Source: Acidovorax sp. (lineage in GTDB: Bacteria; Pseudomonadota; Gammaproteobacteria; Burkholderiales; Burkholderiaceae_C). From it: DNA of 64,000 bases. Made by a program: the position numbers and the translations under genes. Location of the stretch: assembly GCF_027492855.1 (NCBI RefSeq), contig NZ_JAPUDY010000099.1, positions 62,001 through 126,000 of the forward strand, read 5' to 3'. The notes beneath the pieces were generated by a model. It made no database searches and was not told the origin of the DNA. It worked only from the letters and a program-made list of their open reading frames with translations. Positions 55,635 to 63,390 of this stretch are shown in pieces. Positions within the stretch are counted from its first letter, which is position 1, and each line of letters opens with the position of its first letter.

Positions 55635-56126
55635 GGTGATGTCTCCTGGGGTCGGTTCCTGTCTCAATTTGGCAGCCTTGGGGTGTATTAATATTCATGC
55701 TCCTAACCGAATTTCATAGTGAATATGAAATTTAATGCATGTTCGGCAAATCATAGGAGTCCGTCCGGCCCAGTTAAAGAGCCACTTCTCCGAATCCTGG
55801 GGGGCCACTTCGCCAGCCTTTGGCCAGCTCTGCCGTACGCACATTCCTGAAGCCGAGCACCACGCAATTTGCGAACGGCGCCCTACGGCACAGAGTGAGG
55901 TCGTGGACATGGACACCCTCGGGGAGTGCGCACCCGCGACGAGTGCTTGTGCCTGCAGTGGATGTGATGCCCCATCCGGCGACGTGCCCAATACTGGATA
56001 TGGAGAGAAGGCTGGCCTATGCGATGCGCTCGGCCATGAGAGCCATCCGAATTGGATCGACGGGCGCACGCCGCCAACCAATTCACCGCGATCGCGGGGG
56101 CACCTTAGACCGCCTTCGCCATACGT
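55635..56126. other. Gap between two membrane-redox genes
   Basis: A 492-bp stretch with several overlapping open frames on both strands but none with a ribosome site or recognisable protein. Around 55690-55740 it is AT-rich (gaatttcatagtgaatatgaaatttaat), the probable promoter of the minus-strand gene ending at 54591. The rest may be decayed coding sequence. Confidence 0.35.
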
Positions 56127-56849
56127 TCACAGGCCGGCGAACCAGTTGTAGCCATGCAGGTCTTCCCAGTAGCCGCTGGTGAACGTGTCGGACACGGTCA
56201 GTCCGGTGAGGTGTTTGGGATTCTTGAAGCCCAGCTTCGTGGGTATGCGCAGCCGTAGCGGGAACCCAAACTCTTCCGGAAGGCTTTCCTGGCCGTTGAA
56301 GCTGAATGCCAGCATGGTTTGCGGATGCAGTGCGCTCGCCATGTCGATACTGGTGTAGTAGCCGTCAGAACATGCGAAGGCGACATATTTCGCTCGGATG
56401 TCGGCTTCCATCAGCTGAAGGAAGTGCCATAACGGCACGCCGGTCCATTGGCCAATGGCACTCCATCCCTCGATGCAGATCAGGCGCGTGATTTCCGTTC
56501 TTGGGGGCAACGCCTTGATTTGGGACAGCGTCCAATCGCCTGGTTTTCTCACCAGGCCATCGACCTTGAGCCGCCAGCTTCTTTCGTCAATCTCGGGCAC
56601 CGAGGCTTCTGAGTAAAACGCGTTGAAGCGGAATGGCACAGTCAGGTCGCTGGTTGAGAAGGTGGGCGCCAGCGTCTCGGGACGAAACAGCGCCGCCTGA
56701 GCGGCATCATTGAAGCGCGATACGCGCTTCAATGATGCCTGCACATAGTCGTTTTCGGTCACGCTGCACCCTGACACCAACGCCGCTACCGCACCGCCAA
56801 GCGATCGACGCAGAATGTCCCGGCGGTTGGTAAAGGTACCCCTTGTCAC
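56127..56849 (-). CDS. Molybdopterin-dependent oxidoreductase (sulfite oxidase/YedY fold)
   Basis: A 240-residue protein starting at GTG 56849, which overlaps the stop of the cytochrome b gene (GTGA). The N-terminus TNRRDILRRSLGGAVAALVSGC combines a twin-arginine motif with a lipobox. The domain has VDGLVRKPGDWTL, the molybdenum-ligand Cys in TRLICIEGWSAIGQWTGVPL and ACSDGYYTSIDMASALHP, and ends YWEDLHGYNWFAGL. It is shorter than typical MsrP. With its cytochrome b encoded directly upstream it should form a membrane-linked periplasmic redox enzyme; the substrate is unknown. Confidence 0.83.
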   Translation of the reverse strand: MTRGTFTNRRDILRRSLGGAVAALVSGCSVTENDYVQASLKRVSRFNDAAQAALFRPETLAPTFSTSDLTVPFRFNAFYSEASVPEIDERSWRLKVDGLVRKPGDWTLSQIKALPPRTEITRLICIEGWSAIGQWTGVPLWHFLQLMEADIRAKYVAFACSDGYYTSIDMASALHPQTMLAFSFNGQESLPEEFGFPLRLRIPTKLGFKNPKHLTGLTVSDTFTSGYWEDLHGYNWFAGL

Positions 56850-57385
56850 GATGTTTTCCGCAGAAATCCCAACATGGAGAGCAGCGATCGGGGCGACAGG
56901 AGGGCGAGGCAGATATGGCCGCAGGCGAAGCCCGTCAGTAGGGCCATGCAGAGAAAATGGACCTGGCGCGCCATTTGATAGCCGCCAAACATCTGTGTCA
57001 GCCATTGAAGCTGGACTGGTTTCCAAATGGCCAGGCCAGACAGGATGACAAACATCAGCAGGGTCAATACGCCCAGGTACACGACCTTCTGTACGTGGCT
57101 ACGTTCGGCGTGCTCTCCTCTCGCGCCGAGCGACAGGTACAGGCGCCGAAGGCGACCCGTCGTAACAAGCAGCGACACAGCGACCAGCCCATTGGCGGCT
57201 AGCACCCACATGCCGGCGAAGTGCCACATCAGCGCGTTAGGCAAGCTCCCGCCTAAGGTAAGGTAGTCAGCAAATCCGCCGATCCAGAACGGATCGGCGT
57301 TGTAGATTTGCCAGCCGCTGGTCAGCATCACCAGGAAGGCCACTGCATTGGTCCAATGGCAAATCCTTACCCAAAGCGGCGGCAT
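56846..57385 (-). CDS. Cytochrome b561-type membrane subunit
   Basis: A 179-residue protein from ATG 57385, ten bases after the preceding stop; ATG 57427 is a longer alternative overlapping the neighbour. Four helices carry candidate haem His: WVRICHWTNAVAFLVMLTSG, LMWHFAGMWVLAANG, RQVHFLCMALLTGFACGHI. The pattern is that of di-haem cytochrome b subunits of periplasmic oxidoreductases. GTGA overlap with the molybdoenzyme gene indicates co-translation and partnership. Confidence 0.82.
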   Translation of the reverse strand: MPPLWVRICHWTNAVAFLVMLTSGWQIYNADPFWIGGFADYLTLGGSLPNALMWHFAGMWVLAANGLVAVSLLVTTGRLRRLYLSLGARGEHAERSHVQKVVYLGVLTLLMFVILSGLAIWKPVQLQWLTQMFGGYQMARQVHFLCMALLTGFACGHICLALLSPRSLLSMLGFLRKTS

Positions 57386-57395
57386 GCTGAATTTC

Positions 57396-57998
57396 TTAGA
57401 TCGGCGGCAGAAACCCGTCTCGGCCAACCATTACCGTGTTGGCGTTGTTTACTCCATCAGCTCCTTGGTCGGCAATCACCATTACCTTGGCACCAAGGAC
57501 GATCTGTTCACGTTGGCCCGGCACGAATTGGCCATACACAGTGGCTTTGTCTAGCACGACGCGCTGGGTCTTCTCGCCAAAGCGCATTTCAAGTTCCGTC
57601 GCGCTGGTCTTCTTGCTGACCTTTGCGACGGTAGCGTTCGTCATCGTGTTGCGCTTACCCGTGTCCCAAGGGAAGTGACCTTCGTACAAACCACGGGCCG
57701 CTTCGGGGAATACCATCACGCCGAGGGCACGCACCTTGCCTTGCGGCGCGGGCGCAGCGGCTATTCCTAAGTAGGAGTTCTCTTTGATGGCGCCAACAGT
57801 GGTGCGCGATACGTCCAGCACTGCTGCTGTCTCCGGCAGCTTGATGGTGGCCTTGGCGCCTTTGCGGTCGGTGACTGTGAATTCGGTGGCGCTGACAGCA
57901 CTGATCTCACCGCGAACATGGATTTGACGGTCAGCGGCGAACGCGGTGATGGCGCCGAGTAGGGCGGCGCCGGAGATCAAGAGACGGAGTAGCTGCAT
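57396..57998 (-). CDS. Periplasmic protein of unknown function in the molybdoenzyme operon
   Basis: A 200-residue protein from ATG 57998 with a signal peptide (LLRLLISGAALLGAITAFAAD). The mature part is beta-rich: HVRGEISAVSATEFTVTDRKG, ATIKLPETAAVLDVSRTTVG and GAKVMVIADQGADGVNNANT, suggesting OB-like strands as in DUF5666 proteins. No enzyme motif or haem site is seen. It is the first gene of the operon with the cytochrome b and molybdoenzyme genes. Confidence 0.75.
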   Translation of the reverse strand: MQLLRLLISGAALLGAITAFAADRQIHVRGEISAVSATEFTVTDRKGAKATIKLPETAAVLDVSRTTVGAIKENSYLGIAAAPAPQGKVRALGVMVFPEAARGLYEGHFPWDTGKRNTMTNATVAKVSKKTSATELEMRFGEKTQRVVLDKATVYGQFVPGQREQIVLGAKVMVIADQGADGVNNANTVMVGRDGFLPPI

Positions 57999-58389
57999 GG
58001 CTTCGTTGAGTTAGTTGAGGAGAGCTCAAATAGTGCCGCCATGAACTGCGGACGACTATCGGTCGAATGACCGGTTCACCTGTTCAAACAGACCCTCAAC
58101 GCACGGGCTCCGCGGGTGCTCGGGCGATTTTCTTGAGCCGTGCCAGAAGATGCTCTGCTACTGTTGGTGTGGTGTCTTCGGATCCCAAACATGCGCTAGC
58201 AGGCCGCGAGTTGCGTCCTCAGCGCATCAGCCCGGAGTGGGGTGCGGGTATGCAGGCTCTACGCCCGGCGCTCCGCGCATTCGCTACGCTGCCGGATATT
58301 TGACCGATGCCATCACTGTGAGAGCCAGAGGGACACTAAGGCAACCAGCTGGGTGCGTGCGCCCTGAGTGCACGGAGCCAAGAATAAAT
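57999..58389. other. Divergent promoter region of the molybdoenzyme and LuxR-type genes
   Basis: A 391-bp gap. A short symmetric patch at about 58052-58087 (ggtcgaatgaccggttcacctgttc) may be an operator. No gene with a ribosome site is seen, although a frame open from 58150 runs into the LuxR-type gene. Confidence 0.4.
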
Positions 58390-59853
58390 ATGCCTTCCGA
58401 CACATCGATAAATGCGGCCCTTGCAATTCGTGCCCTTGCATTCGTTGGCGACCTTAGCATGGGCCAGCCGACGGACCATTCCCTCCGGGTGGCGTGGCTC
58501 GCATCCAGGATCGCGGAATGCTTGGGGGCCAGCGCGGCAATACGCGTTGAGGTACAGCAGGCAGCCCTTTTGAGATGGTCAGGTTGTACGGCAAATGCGC
58601 CTGAGTTCAGTGGGCTGATCGACGACGATGTTTCTGGCCGGGCGATGATCCTGGCCGGCGACTCAGCCGACATCAGATTTCAGTTCATTGACAGTCAGAT
58701 CCGCAGCGCTTTGCAGACGCTAGCGCAAATTCATTGTGAAGTTTCTGGCGAGGTGGCTGGCATGCTGTCCCTGGCGGGGAGCGTCGAAAGGACGCTGCGC
58801 TTGATTTTTGAAAAGTTTGACGGAAGCGGCCCCAATAGATTGAGTGGCGACGAGGTTCCAGTCGATGTTCTTATCCTCGGGCTGGCAAGTGATTTTGAAG
58901 TCATCAGCCGCATCCATGGTCTCACTCGTGCGATGTCGTTTGTTCGCTCGAGAGGGGAAGAGGCTTATCCAATCAGATTGATACGTTTCGTGATCGATCA
59001 TGGAGATGATTGGTTGCAGACGCTGAATCGTGACGACGAATGGAAAAGTGATTTGGCTGCACTTTCGGAGGGAGGCATGACACGAGCTCCTTTGGAGTTA
59101 GTGGCAGACGTCATCGATCTAAAACTTCCATGGATGCGGGGGTACTCTCGCCGTGTTTCCGAGACCGCACGGCAGGTCTCGGCACTGATGGGCATGACTT
59201 CGTCGGGTCAGGCGCTTTGCAGTCGAGCTGCCTTGATCCATTGCATGGGACGTGCGGCGGTACCCAACTCAGTCTGGAACATTCCTGGGACGTTACCCGT
59301 ATCGGCGCGGGAGCAGATTCGATTGACGCCGTACTGGGTATCAAGAGCAGCCTCGCAAATTGAGAGTCTGGCAGGGGAGGCAACCGTTGCGTCCTACGTC
59401 AGCGAGCGTATGGATGGCAGTGGAAGCTTCCGCGGCTGCAAGGGGGACAGGATACCGATAGAAGGTCAGGTGATTGCGGCTTCCGCTGCGTGGGTTGCGC
59501 TCAACTCCGCGAGACCATGGCGCGCGGCACTACCTGTGGAAACAGCGAAAACCACCTTGCTGAAGGAAGCCGCGGAGGGGCGCTTTAATTTAGAAGTCGC
59601 CAACATACTTTGCGGTTCATCCATTGCGGCGCAACGGCCTGTGCGCGCGGCAGCAAGCGTATTGTCGGAACGCGAGGTTCAGGTTTTGCAGGCTATTAGC
59701 CTGGGGCAAACCAACAAGGAAGTGGCTCGTTCACTCGAGATCAGCCCGAGCACGGTGCGCACCCACGTTGAAAGCGTTTTCCGCAAACTTGGGTGCACGA
59801 CACGAGCAGCCGCAACGCTAAAGGCGTCGGCGCTGGGTTTGTTGAACTATTGA
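58390..59853 (+). CDS. LuxR-type regulator with two degenerate HD-GYP lobes
   Basis: A 487-residue protein from ATG 58390. Residues 10-180 resemble an HD-GYP lobe (TDHSLRVAWLASRIAECLG, AALLRWSGCTANAPEF, FEKFDGSGPNRLSGDEVP). Residues 240-400 repeat it (YSRRVSETARQVSALMG, RAALIHCMGRAAVP, SERMDGSGSFRGCKGDRIP). The metal His-Asp pairs are missing (RWSG and HCMG where HDIG is usual) and GYP is GSG/GPN, so c-di-GMP hydrolysis is unlikely. The C-terminus is a LuxR helix-turn-helix: LSEREVQVLQAISLGQTNKE, VARSLEISPSTVRTHVESVF. It probably senses a ligand and regulates the island genes. Confidence 0.85.
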   Translation: MPSDTSINAALAIRALAFVGDLSMGQPTDHSLRVAWLASRIAECLGASAAIRVEVQQAALLRWSGCTANAPEFSGLIDDDVSGRAMILAGDSADIRFQFIDSQIRSALQTLAQIHCEVSGEVAGMLSLAGSVERTLRLIFEKFDGSGPNRLSGDEVPVDVLILGLASDFEVISRIHGLTRAMSFVRSRGEEAYPIRLIRFVIDHGDDWLQTLNRDDEWKSDLAALSEGGMTRAPLELVADVIDLKLPWMRGYSRRVSETARQVSALMGMTSSGQALCSRAALIHCMGRAAVPNSVWNIPGTLPVSAREQIRLTPYWVSRAASQIESLAGEATVASYVSERMDGSGSFRGCKGDRIPIEGQVIAASAAWVALNSARPWRAALPVETAKTTLLKEAAEGRFNLEVANILCGSSIAAQRPVRAAASVLSEREVQVLQAISLGQTNKEVARSLEISPSTVRTHVESVFRKLGCTTRAAATLKASALGLLNY

Positions 59854-59890
59854 CCCGGCACAAACGTTTGAGCATCAAGCCGCGTATTTG
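59849..59890. repeat. Right arm of the long-range 43-bp inverted repeat
   Basis: Begins in the last two codons of the LuxR-type gene and includes its stop (attgacccggc), then ACGTTTGAGCATCAAG and tatttg. It is the inverted partner of 52679-52721. Confidence 0.75.
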
Positions 59891-59955
59891 GCGCTTGAAT
59901 CCGTGCGGATTGGCTACACCAGGCGACCAGAAATGGTGCATGTCTTTAACGGTGC

Positions 59956-61497
59956 TCACCGACAACGTATGCCAAATCGGCCGGGTGCAAGAATACCGTT
60001 TGGATCAAACACTTTCTTGATCTCGCGCGCAATTGTTGCGTGCATTCCCAGGCCATCCATGATCTCTTCCTGAAAAATCGTTGGAGGGCGAGAAACCAAA
60101 TATCCTTTGGATTGAAACACCGAGTTCAGTTCAGAATAGCATGCCTTTGCTCGTGACCGCGATTCCGGGTCAACACTATCAAAGACAATGTGTTGGGTAT
60201 TTCGCATGCTCCTCGGAGAGCAGAGAAATTGGTTGAGATAGGCAAATCCGTGAGCCGAACAGATCTCCCGTGAAAGATTGGCAGCCTCCAGTGCGTACGA
60301 TCCACAAAATGGAACACTGGGTAAAAAGCTCAACGCAGCGCCGTTTGTGTGCATATTGTAGAGATCGACTTCCGTTGCGTTTGGGATTCCTTTGGCGATG
60401 TCGAATCTGTACGCAAAGGCACGCTTTTGCGAGGCATCCTCTTCCGTCAAGTATTTCATTCCCGGTATATCGGCAAACATTTGACGAATGTGCTCAATCT
60501 GAGGCGACAACCCGTCTTCGCGGCCGTAGACACAACCAATTACGTTCCAGGCACCTACACCATGGGCCTGTCTTAATTGGCCTAAATCCGCCTCTCCAAA
60601 AGGTGGTTGATTCGCCGTCCCATGCTGAATCGGGCGGGAAGCTTGAAGTCCAAGACAGAATTGATCGTTTGCGATACTGACCGTGCTGGGAATAGCGCCA
60701 AGCAACTTCAGCCGTCCTGCAATGTCAGCGATTCTTCCAATGTCATCCTGCCGCTCAAACGTGAACACGAAGCCGCGAGCAGCCGATGGAGCCGGCATGA
60801 GCCATAGCCCTGCTTTCACTACCACGCCATAGTTCGATTGCGCAAACAGTGCATCAAGCATTGGTCCGAAGCCACCCTTGTGAGTGAATTGACTCACAGA
60901 ATTCTCTAGCGCCCCGTCGCCAGTCTTGAGCACACGGCCATCACCTAGAATAACTTCCAAACCAATAAGGTTTGCAAAATTATTACCAAAAGGGGTATAG
61001 CCGGCACCTTTATCGAGTGCATTGCCAAGAACGCTGGCTTCGACTGGGCCCGATGTTGGGCTAATCCAATAGGGAGCGTCTTCAGACTGAAGAAAATCGT
61101 ACAGTTGTTGAAAGGTGACTCCTGGCTCGATGACGACGTAACCCAAGTAAGGGTCGTAGGAGATAATTTTGTTCAATCGACCCAGTGACATGGTCACCGA
61201 AGAGGGTTGAACCGCGGTTGCCATGCCCAGTCCGTGCTGAAGGCCCTTGCTGATTGGGTGAAGGGGAAACCTGTACCTGTTGGCGATCTCGATGACACGC
61301 CGCACCTCATCCGCGTTTGCTGGAGACACAACACCAGCAGGAAATACATCCCCTGAGGGATCCATATTCACGGCGTAGGGCAGTATGTCTTTCTCATTGG
61401 TCCATACCCATTCTTCTTCAACAACTTGACGAAGGTCTTGGAATGCGGTGTGGTAGTTGAACGTTGTCATGTGGGCTCGGTTCTGGTTAGGTGTCAT
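59956..61497 (-). CDS. VAO/PCMH-type FAD-linked oxidase
   Basis: A 513-residue flavoprotein from ATG 61497; ATG 61470 is an alternative. The FAD domain (PCMH fold) has PLHPISKGLQHGLGMATAVQ, YVVIEPGVTFQQLYDFLQ and NALDKGAGYTPFGNNFANLI, then GLEVILGDGRVLKTGDGALE. The C-terminus DPNGILAPGRFGI is standard. The pattern matches vanillyl-alcohol oxidase, eugenol hydroxylase and 4-cresol dehydrogenase flavoproteins, which oxidise para-substituted phenols. No cytochrome c partner gene is adjacent, so an oxidase is somewhat favoured. It follows the esterase gene after 6 bases. Confidence 0.87.
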   Translation of the reverse strand: MTPNQNRAHMTTFNYHTAFQDLRQVVEEEWVWTNEKDILPYAVNMDPSGDVFPAGVVSPANADEVRRVIEIANRYRFPLHPISKGLQHGLGMATAVQPSSVTMSLGRLNKIISYDPYLGYVVIEPGVTFQQLYDFLQSEDAPYWISPTSGPVEASVLGNALDKGAGYTPFGNNFANLIGLEVILGDGRVLKTGDGALENSVSQFTHKGGFGPMLDALFAQSNYGVVVKAGLWLMPAPSAARGFVFTFERQDDIGRIADIAGRLKLLGAIPSTVSIANDQFCLGLQASRPIQHGTANQPPFGEADLGQLRQAHGVGAWNVIGCVYGREDGLSPQIEHIRQMFADIPGMKYLTEEDASQKRAFAYRFDIAKGIPNATEVDLYNMHTNGAALSFLPSVPFCGSYALEAANLSREICSAHGFAYLNQFLCSPRSMRNTQHIVFDSVDPESRSRAKACYSELNSVFQSKGYLVSRPPTIFQEEIMDGLGMHATIAREIKKVFDPNGILAPGRFGIRCR

Positions 61498-61503
61498 TCG
61501 GTT

Positions 61504-62502
61504 TCAACGACCTCTTTGGACGAAATTCAGAATTTCTGCCCCCAACTGCTCATCCTCCGTATTGAACTGCAGCACCATCGAGACGTGATTATGATGCTCC
61601 ATGCGGAGAAATCTGGGGCAGGCCCGATCGCGCTTGCATACCGCTGCATACAGTAAGGCGCCTTGCATATCCAGGTCTGGATTGTCGTATTCGGCAATGC
61701 CAATGAATAAAGGTATGCGTGGCGCTGTCGCAATATGGCTGATGGGCGACATTTGAGGGTACCGGGTGCGATCTGTCCCGAAATATGCCTGAAATGCCGC
61801 AAGGTTCGGGTCGTCAGCTTTTGGGTCAAATTCATAGCGGCCGCTAAGGAGGACCAAGCCCGCGACATCCGTGCCTGCCTGAGCTTGCAATTCCGGGTTG
61901 AATGCGTAAGTTGCTATGTGAGTCGCACCAGCCGAATGGCCGATTAGAAATATACGTTCCGGGTCACCCCCGTATTTTTCTGCATTAAGTTTCAGCCATC
62001 GAACTATTTCACCAACGTCTTGCGCAGCTGATGGCCATTTGGAGGCGGGTGCCAACTGGTATGTTGCATTGACCCCCAGCATTCCGTGTCGTGCAAAATA
62101 AGTCGGCACGTTGGCATAAATTTCGGCATTTAAATTTCGTTCGCCGCGCACATACGCCCCACCATGCAGAAAGACCACGATGGGTTGCTTGGTGCTGGTG
62201 GCAGAACGTGGTTGGTAAACATCGAGTAGATTCCGTACGCCGGGGCCGTATGGAATATCTTTGATGATTCTAATATCTCCCTTGGGAGACGTGGCAAGAA
62301 GTGGCGTGTACGCATCGATCGTTTTGCGGATGTTTCCTGGTACATCTTTACCCCATGTAGCGCCGACCTCGGCGAGCATGTTCCGCAGATCCTGAGGCAT
62401 CTTGGAAACTTGAGCGTATCCTCCAGTGGGAAGGAGTGTGGTAAGAGTAGCAATAATCCATACGGCTGCGCCAAGAAAGTGATGACTAATTGCTTGAAAC
62501 AT
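61504..62502 (-). CDS. Exported alpha/beta-hydrolase (BD-FAE-like esterase)
   Basis: A 332-residue protein from ATG 62502 (a GTG nine bases upstream is an alternative). The signal peptide AAVWIIATLTTLLPTGGYAQ leads to a periplasmic or secreted enzyme. It has the oxyanion motif VFLHGGAYVRGER, nucleophile elbow IFLIGHSAGATHIA, the Asp in GIAEYDNPDLD and the His in HHNHVSMVLQF. It resembles hydrolases of phenolic esters (carboxylesterase, feruloyl-esterase-like). Coupled to the VAO-type oxidase gene it could release the phenolic substrate. Confidence 0.85.
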   Translation of the reverse strand: MFQAISHHFLGAAVWIIATLTTLLPTGGYAQVSKMPQDLRNMLAEVGATWGKDVPGNIRKTIDAYTPLLATSPKGDIRIIKDIPYGPGVRNLLDVYQPRSATSTKQPIVVFLHGGAYVRGERNLNAEIYANVPTYFARHGMLGVNATYQLAPASKWPSAAQDVGEIVRWLKLNAEKYGGDPERIFLIGHSAGATHIATYAFNPELQAQAGTDVAGLVLLSGRYEFDPKADDPNLAAFQAYFGTDRTRYPQMSPISHIATAPRIPLFIGIAEYDNPDLDMQGALLYAAVCKRDRACPRFLRMEHHNHVSMVLQFNTEDEQLGAEILNFVQRGR

Positions 62503-62581
62503 GTAGATCACTTTCAGGTTGGGGGGGTATTTTTAGTTCAAAGTTAATTTGGGGGCAGGTATTGGACGGATAAACGGTCTC

Positions 62582-63046
62582 TCATCCAAGTTTTTGCACC
62601 CCGTATTTTTTCATGTTAATTTTCCGCAATTCTTCTGGCGTAGGCTTGTTGCCAAATTTGTATGCGGGAGACAGAAGCGGGCGCGCATCGGAAACGGTGA
62701 TTTTTACAACGTGGTTTACTGGGTACTCTTCACCATTTACTTCGTGAACCCAGCTTGCGATGGCTTCAAAGTCCGGATCGCCTTGACTCAGTACCGCTGC
62801 AATTCCTGAAAATCGATATCCGCGTCGCTCGAAGATATCCACTACATTGACTGCAATCGCCGGATTGCGGAGCAGGTTGGAAATGGTTTGGGGAGAGCAG
62901 ATGTTCGCAAAGAAAAGGCTATCGTCCTTCGCGATGAGAGAGGCCTTGGGCGAAAGGTTTGGCGTTCCGTCCGCGTTAACAGTGGCGACGAACGAAAGCA
63001 TTGCGGCTTTGATCGTCCCAATCATGTCGGATGTCAGTTTGGCCAT
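62582..63046 (-). CDS. PPOX-fold flavin-binding protein
   Basis: A 154-residue protein from ATG 63046, preceded by aaaggacagtg. The split-barrel FMN pattern is visible: MLSFVATVNADGTPNLSPKA, LFFANICSPQTISNLLRNPA and RGYRFSGIAAVLSQGDPDFE. The family includes pyridoxamine phosphate oxidases and flavin or F420 reductases; the substrate is unknown. It is probably first of the unit with the esterase and the VAO-type oxidase, 79 bp upstream of the esterase gene. Confidence 0.82.
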   Translation of the reverse strand: MAKLTSDMIGTIKAAMLSFVATVNADGTPNLSPKASLIAKDDSLFFANICSPQTISNLLRNPAIAVNVVDIFERRGYRFSGIAAVLSQGDPDFEAIASWVHEVNGEEYPVNHVVKITVSDARPLLSPAYKFGNKPTPEELRKINMKKYGVQKLG

Positions 63047-63218
63047 CACTGTCCTTTCTATGGTTTTCGCACCAGTACGAACAGACAGGGCGGTCTTTGT
63101 TTGTCCGTTCCTGTACTGGCACTATGGTGGGCCGAGTACGACGGTCAGTGAAGAGCCACTTTTTCGTTTTTCTTTGGTCCACATTTCATGTTGAGCCATG
63201 GACACTCCGGTCAGCAGC

Positions 63219-63390
63219 GGGGCCAGCCGTCTAGAAGGCCTGGCCCTGGTACTCCACTACCTGAAAAAAGGCTGCGACCTCGATGGGCTGGAGGCCAGGC
63301 TGGCCGCGCTGTCGCGATAGCTGGGGTTGCAATTGCGCGAAGCGTGCCAGCGCGTACTGCTTTTATGAAAAAGCCGACGTTTCTGGCTGA
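63219..63390 (+). pseudogene. Decayed copy of the OmpR-type regulator at 50170
   Basis: Bases 63219 to about 63350 align with 50418-50552 of the intact gene (GLAL..HYL.KGCDLD.LEA.LAALSR), with a 3-base loss and a premature TAG at 63318. About 260 bases are then missing and 63351-63390 matches 50811-50853, encoding YCFYEKADVSG with silent and nonsilent changes. It overlaps the intact Usp gene tail to tail, exactly as the intact regulator overlaps the vestigial Usp tail. Confidence 0.85.

Noticed and set aside
55735-56151. A 138-codon plus-strand frame in the gap before the molybdoenzyme
   Set aside because: No ribosome site or motif; overlapping frames on the other strand are equally open, and the composition is not protein-like.
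50854-63218. Prophage or transposon
   Set aside because: No integrase, transposase, phage structural or tRNA attachment gene is visible; only the junction duplication and a 43-bp inverted repeat hint at mobility.
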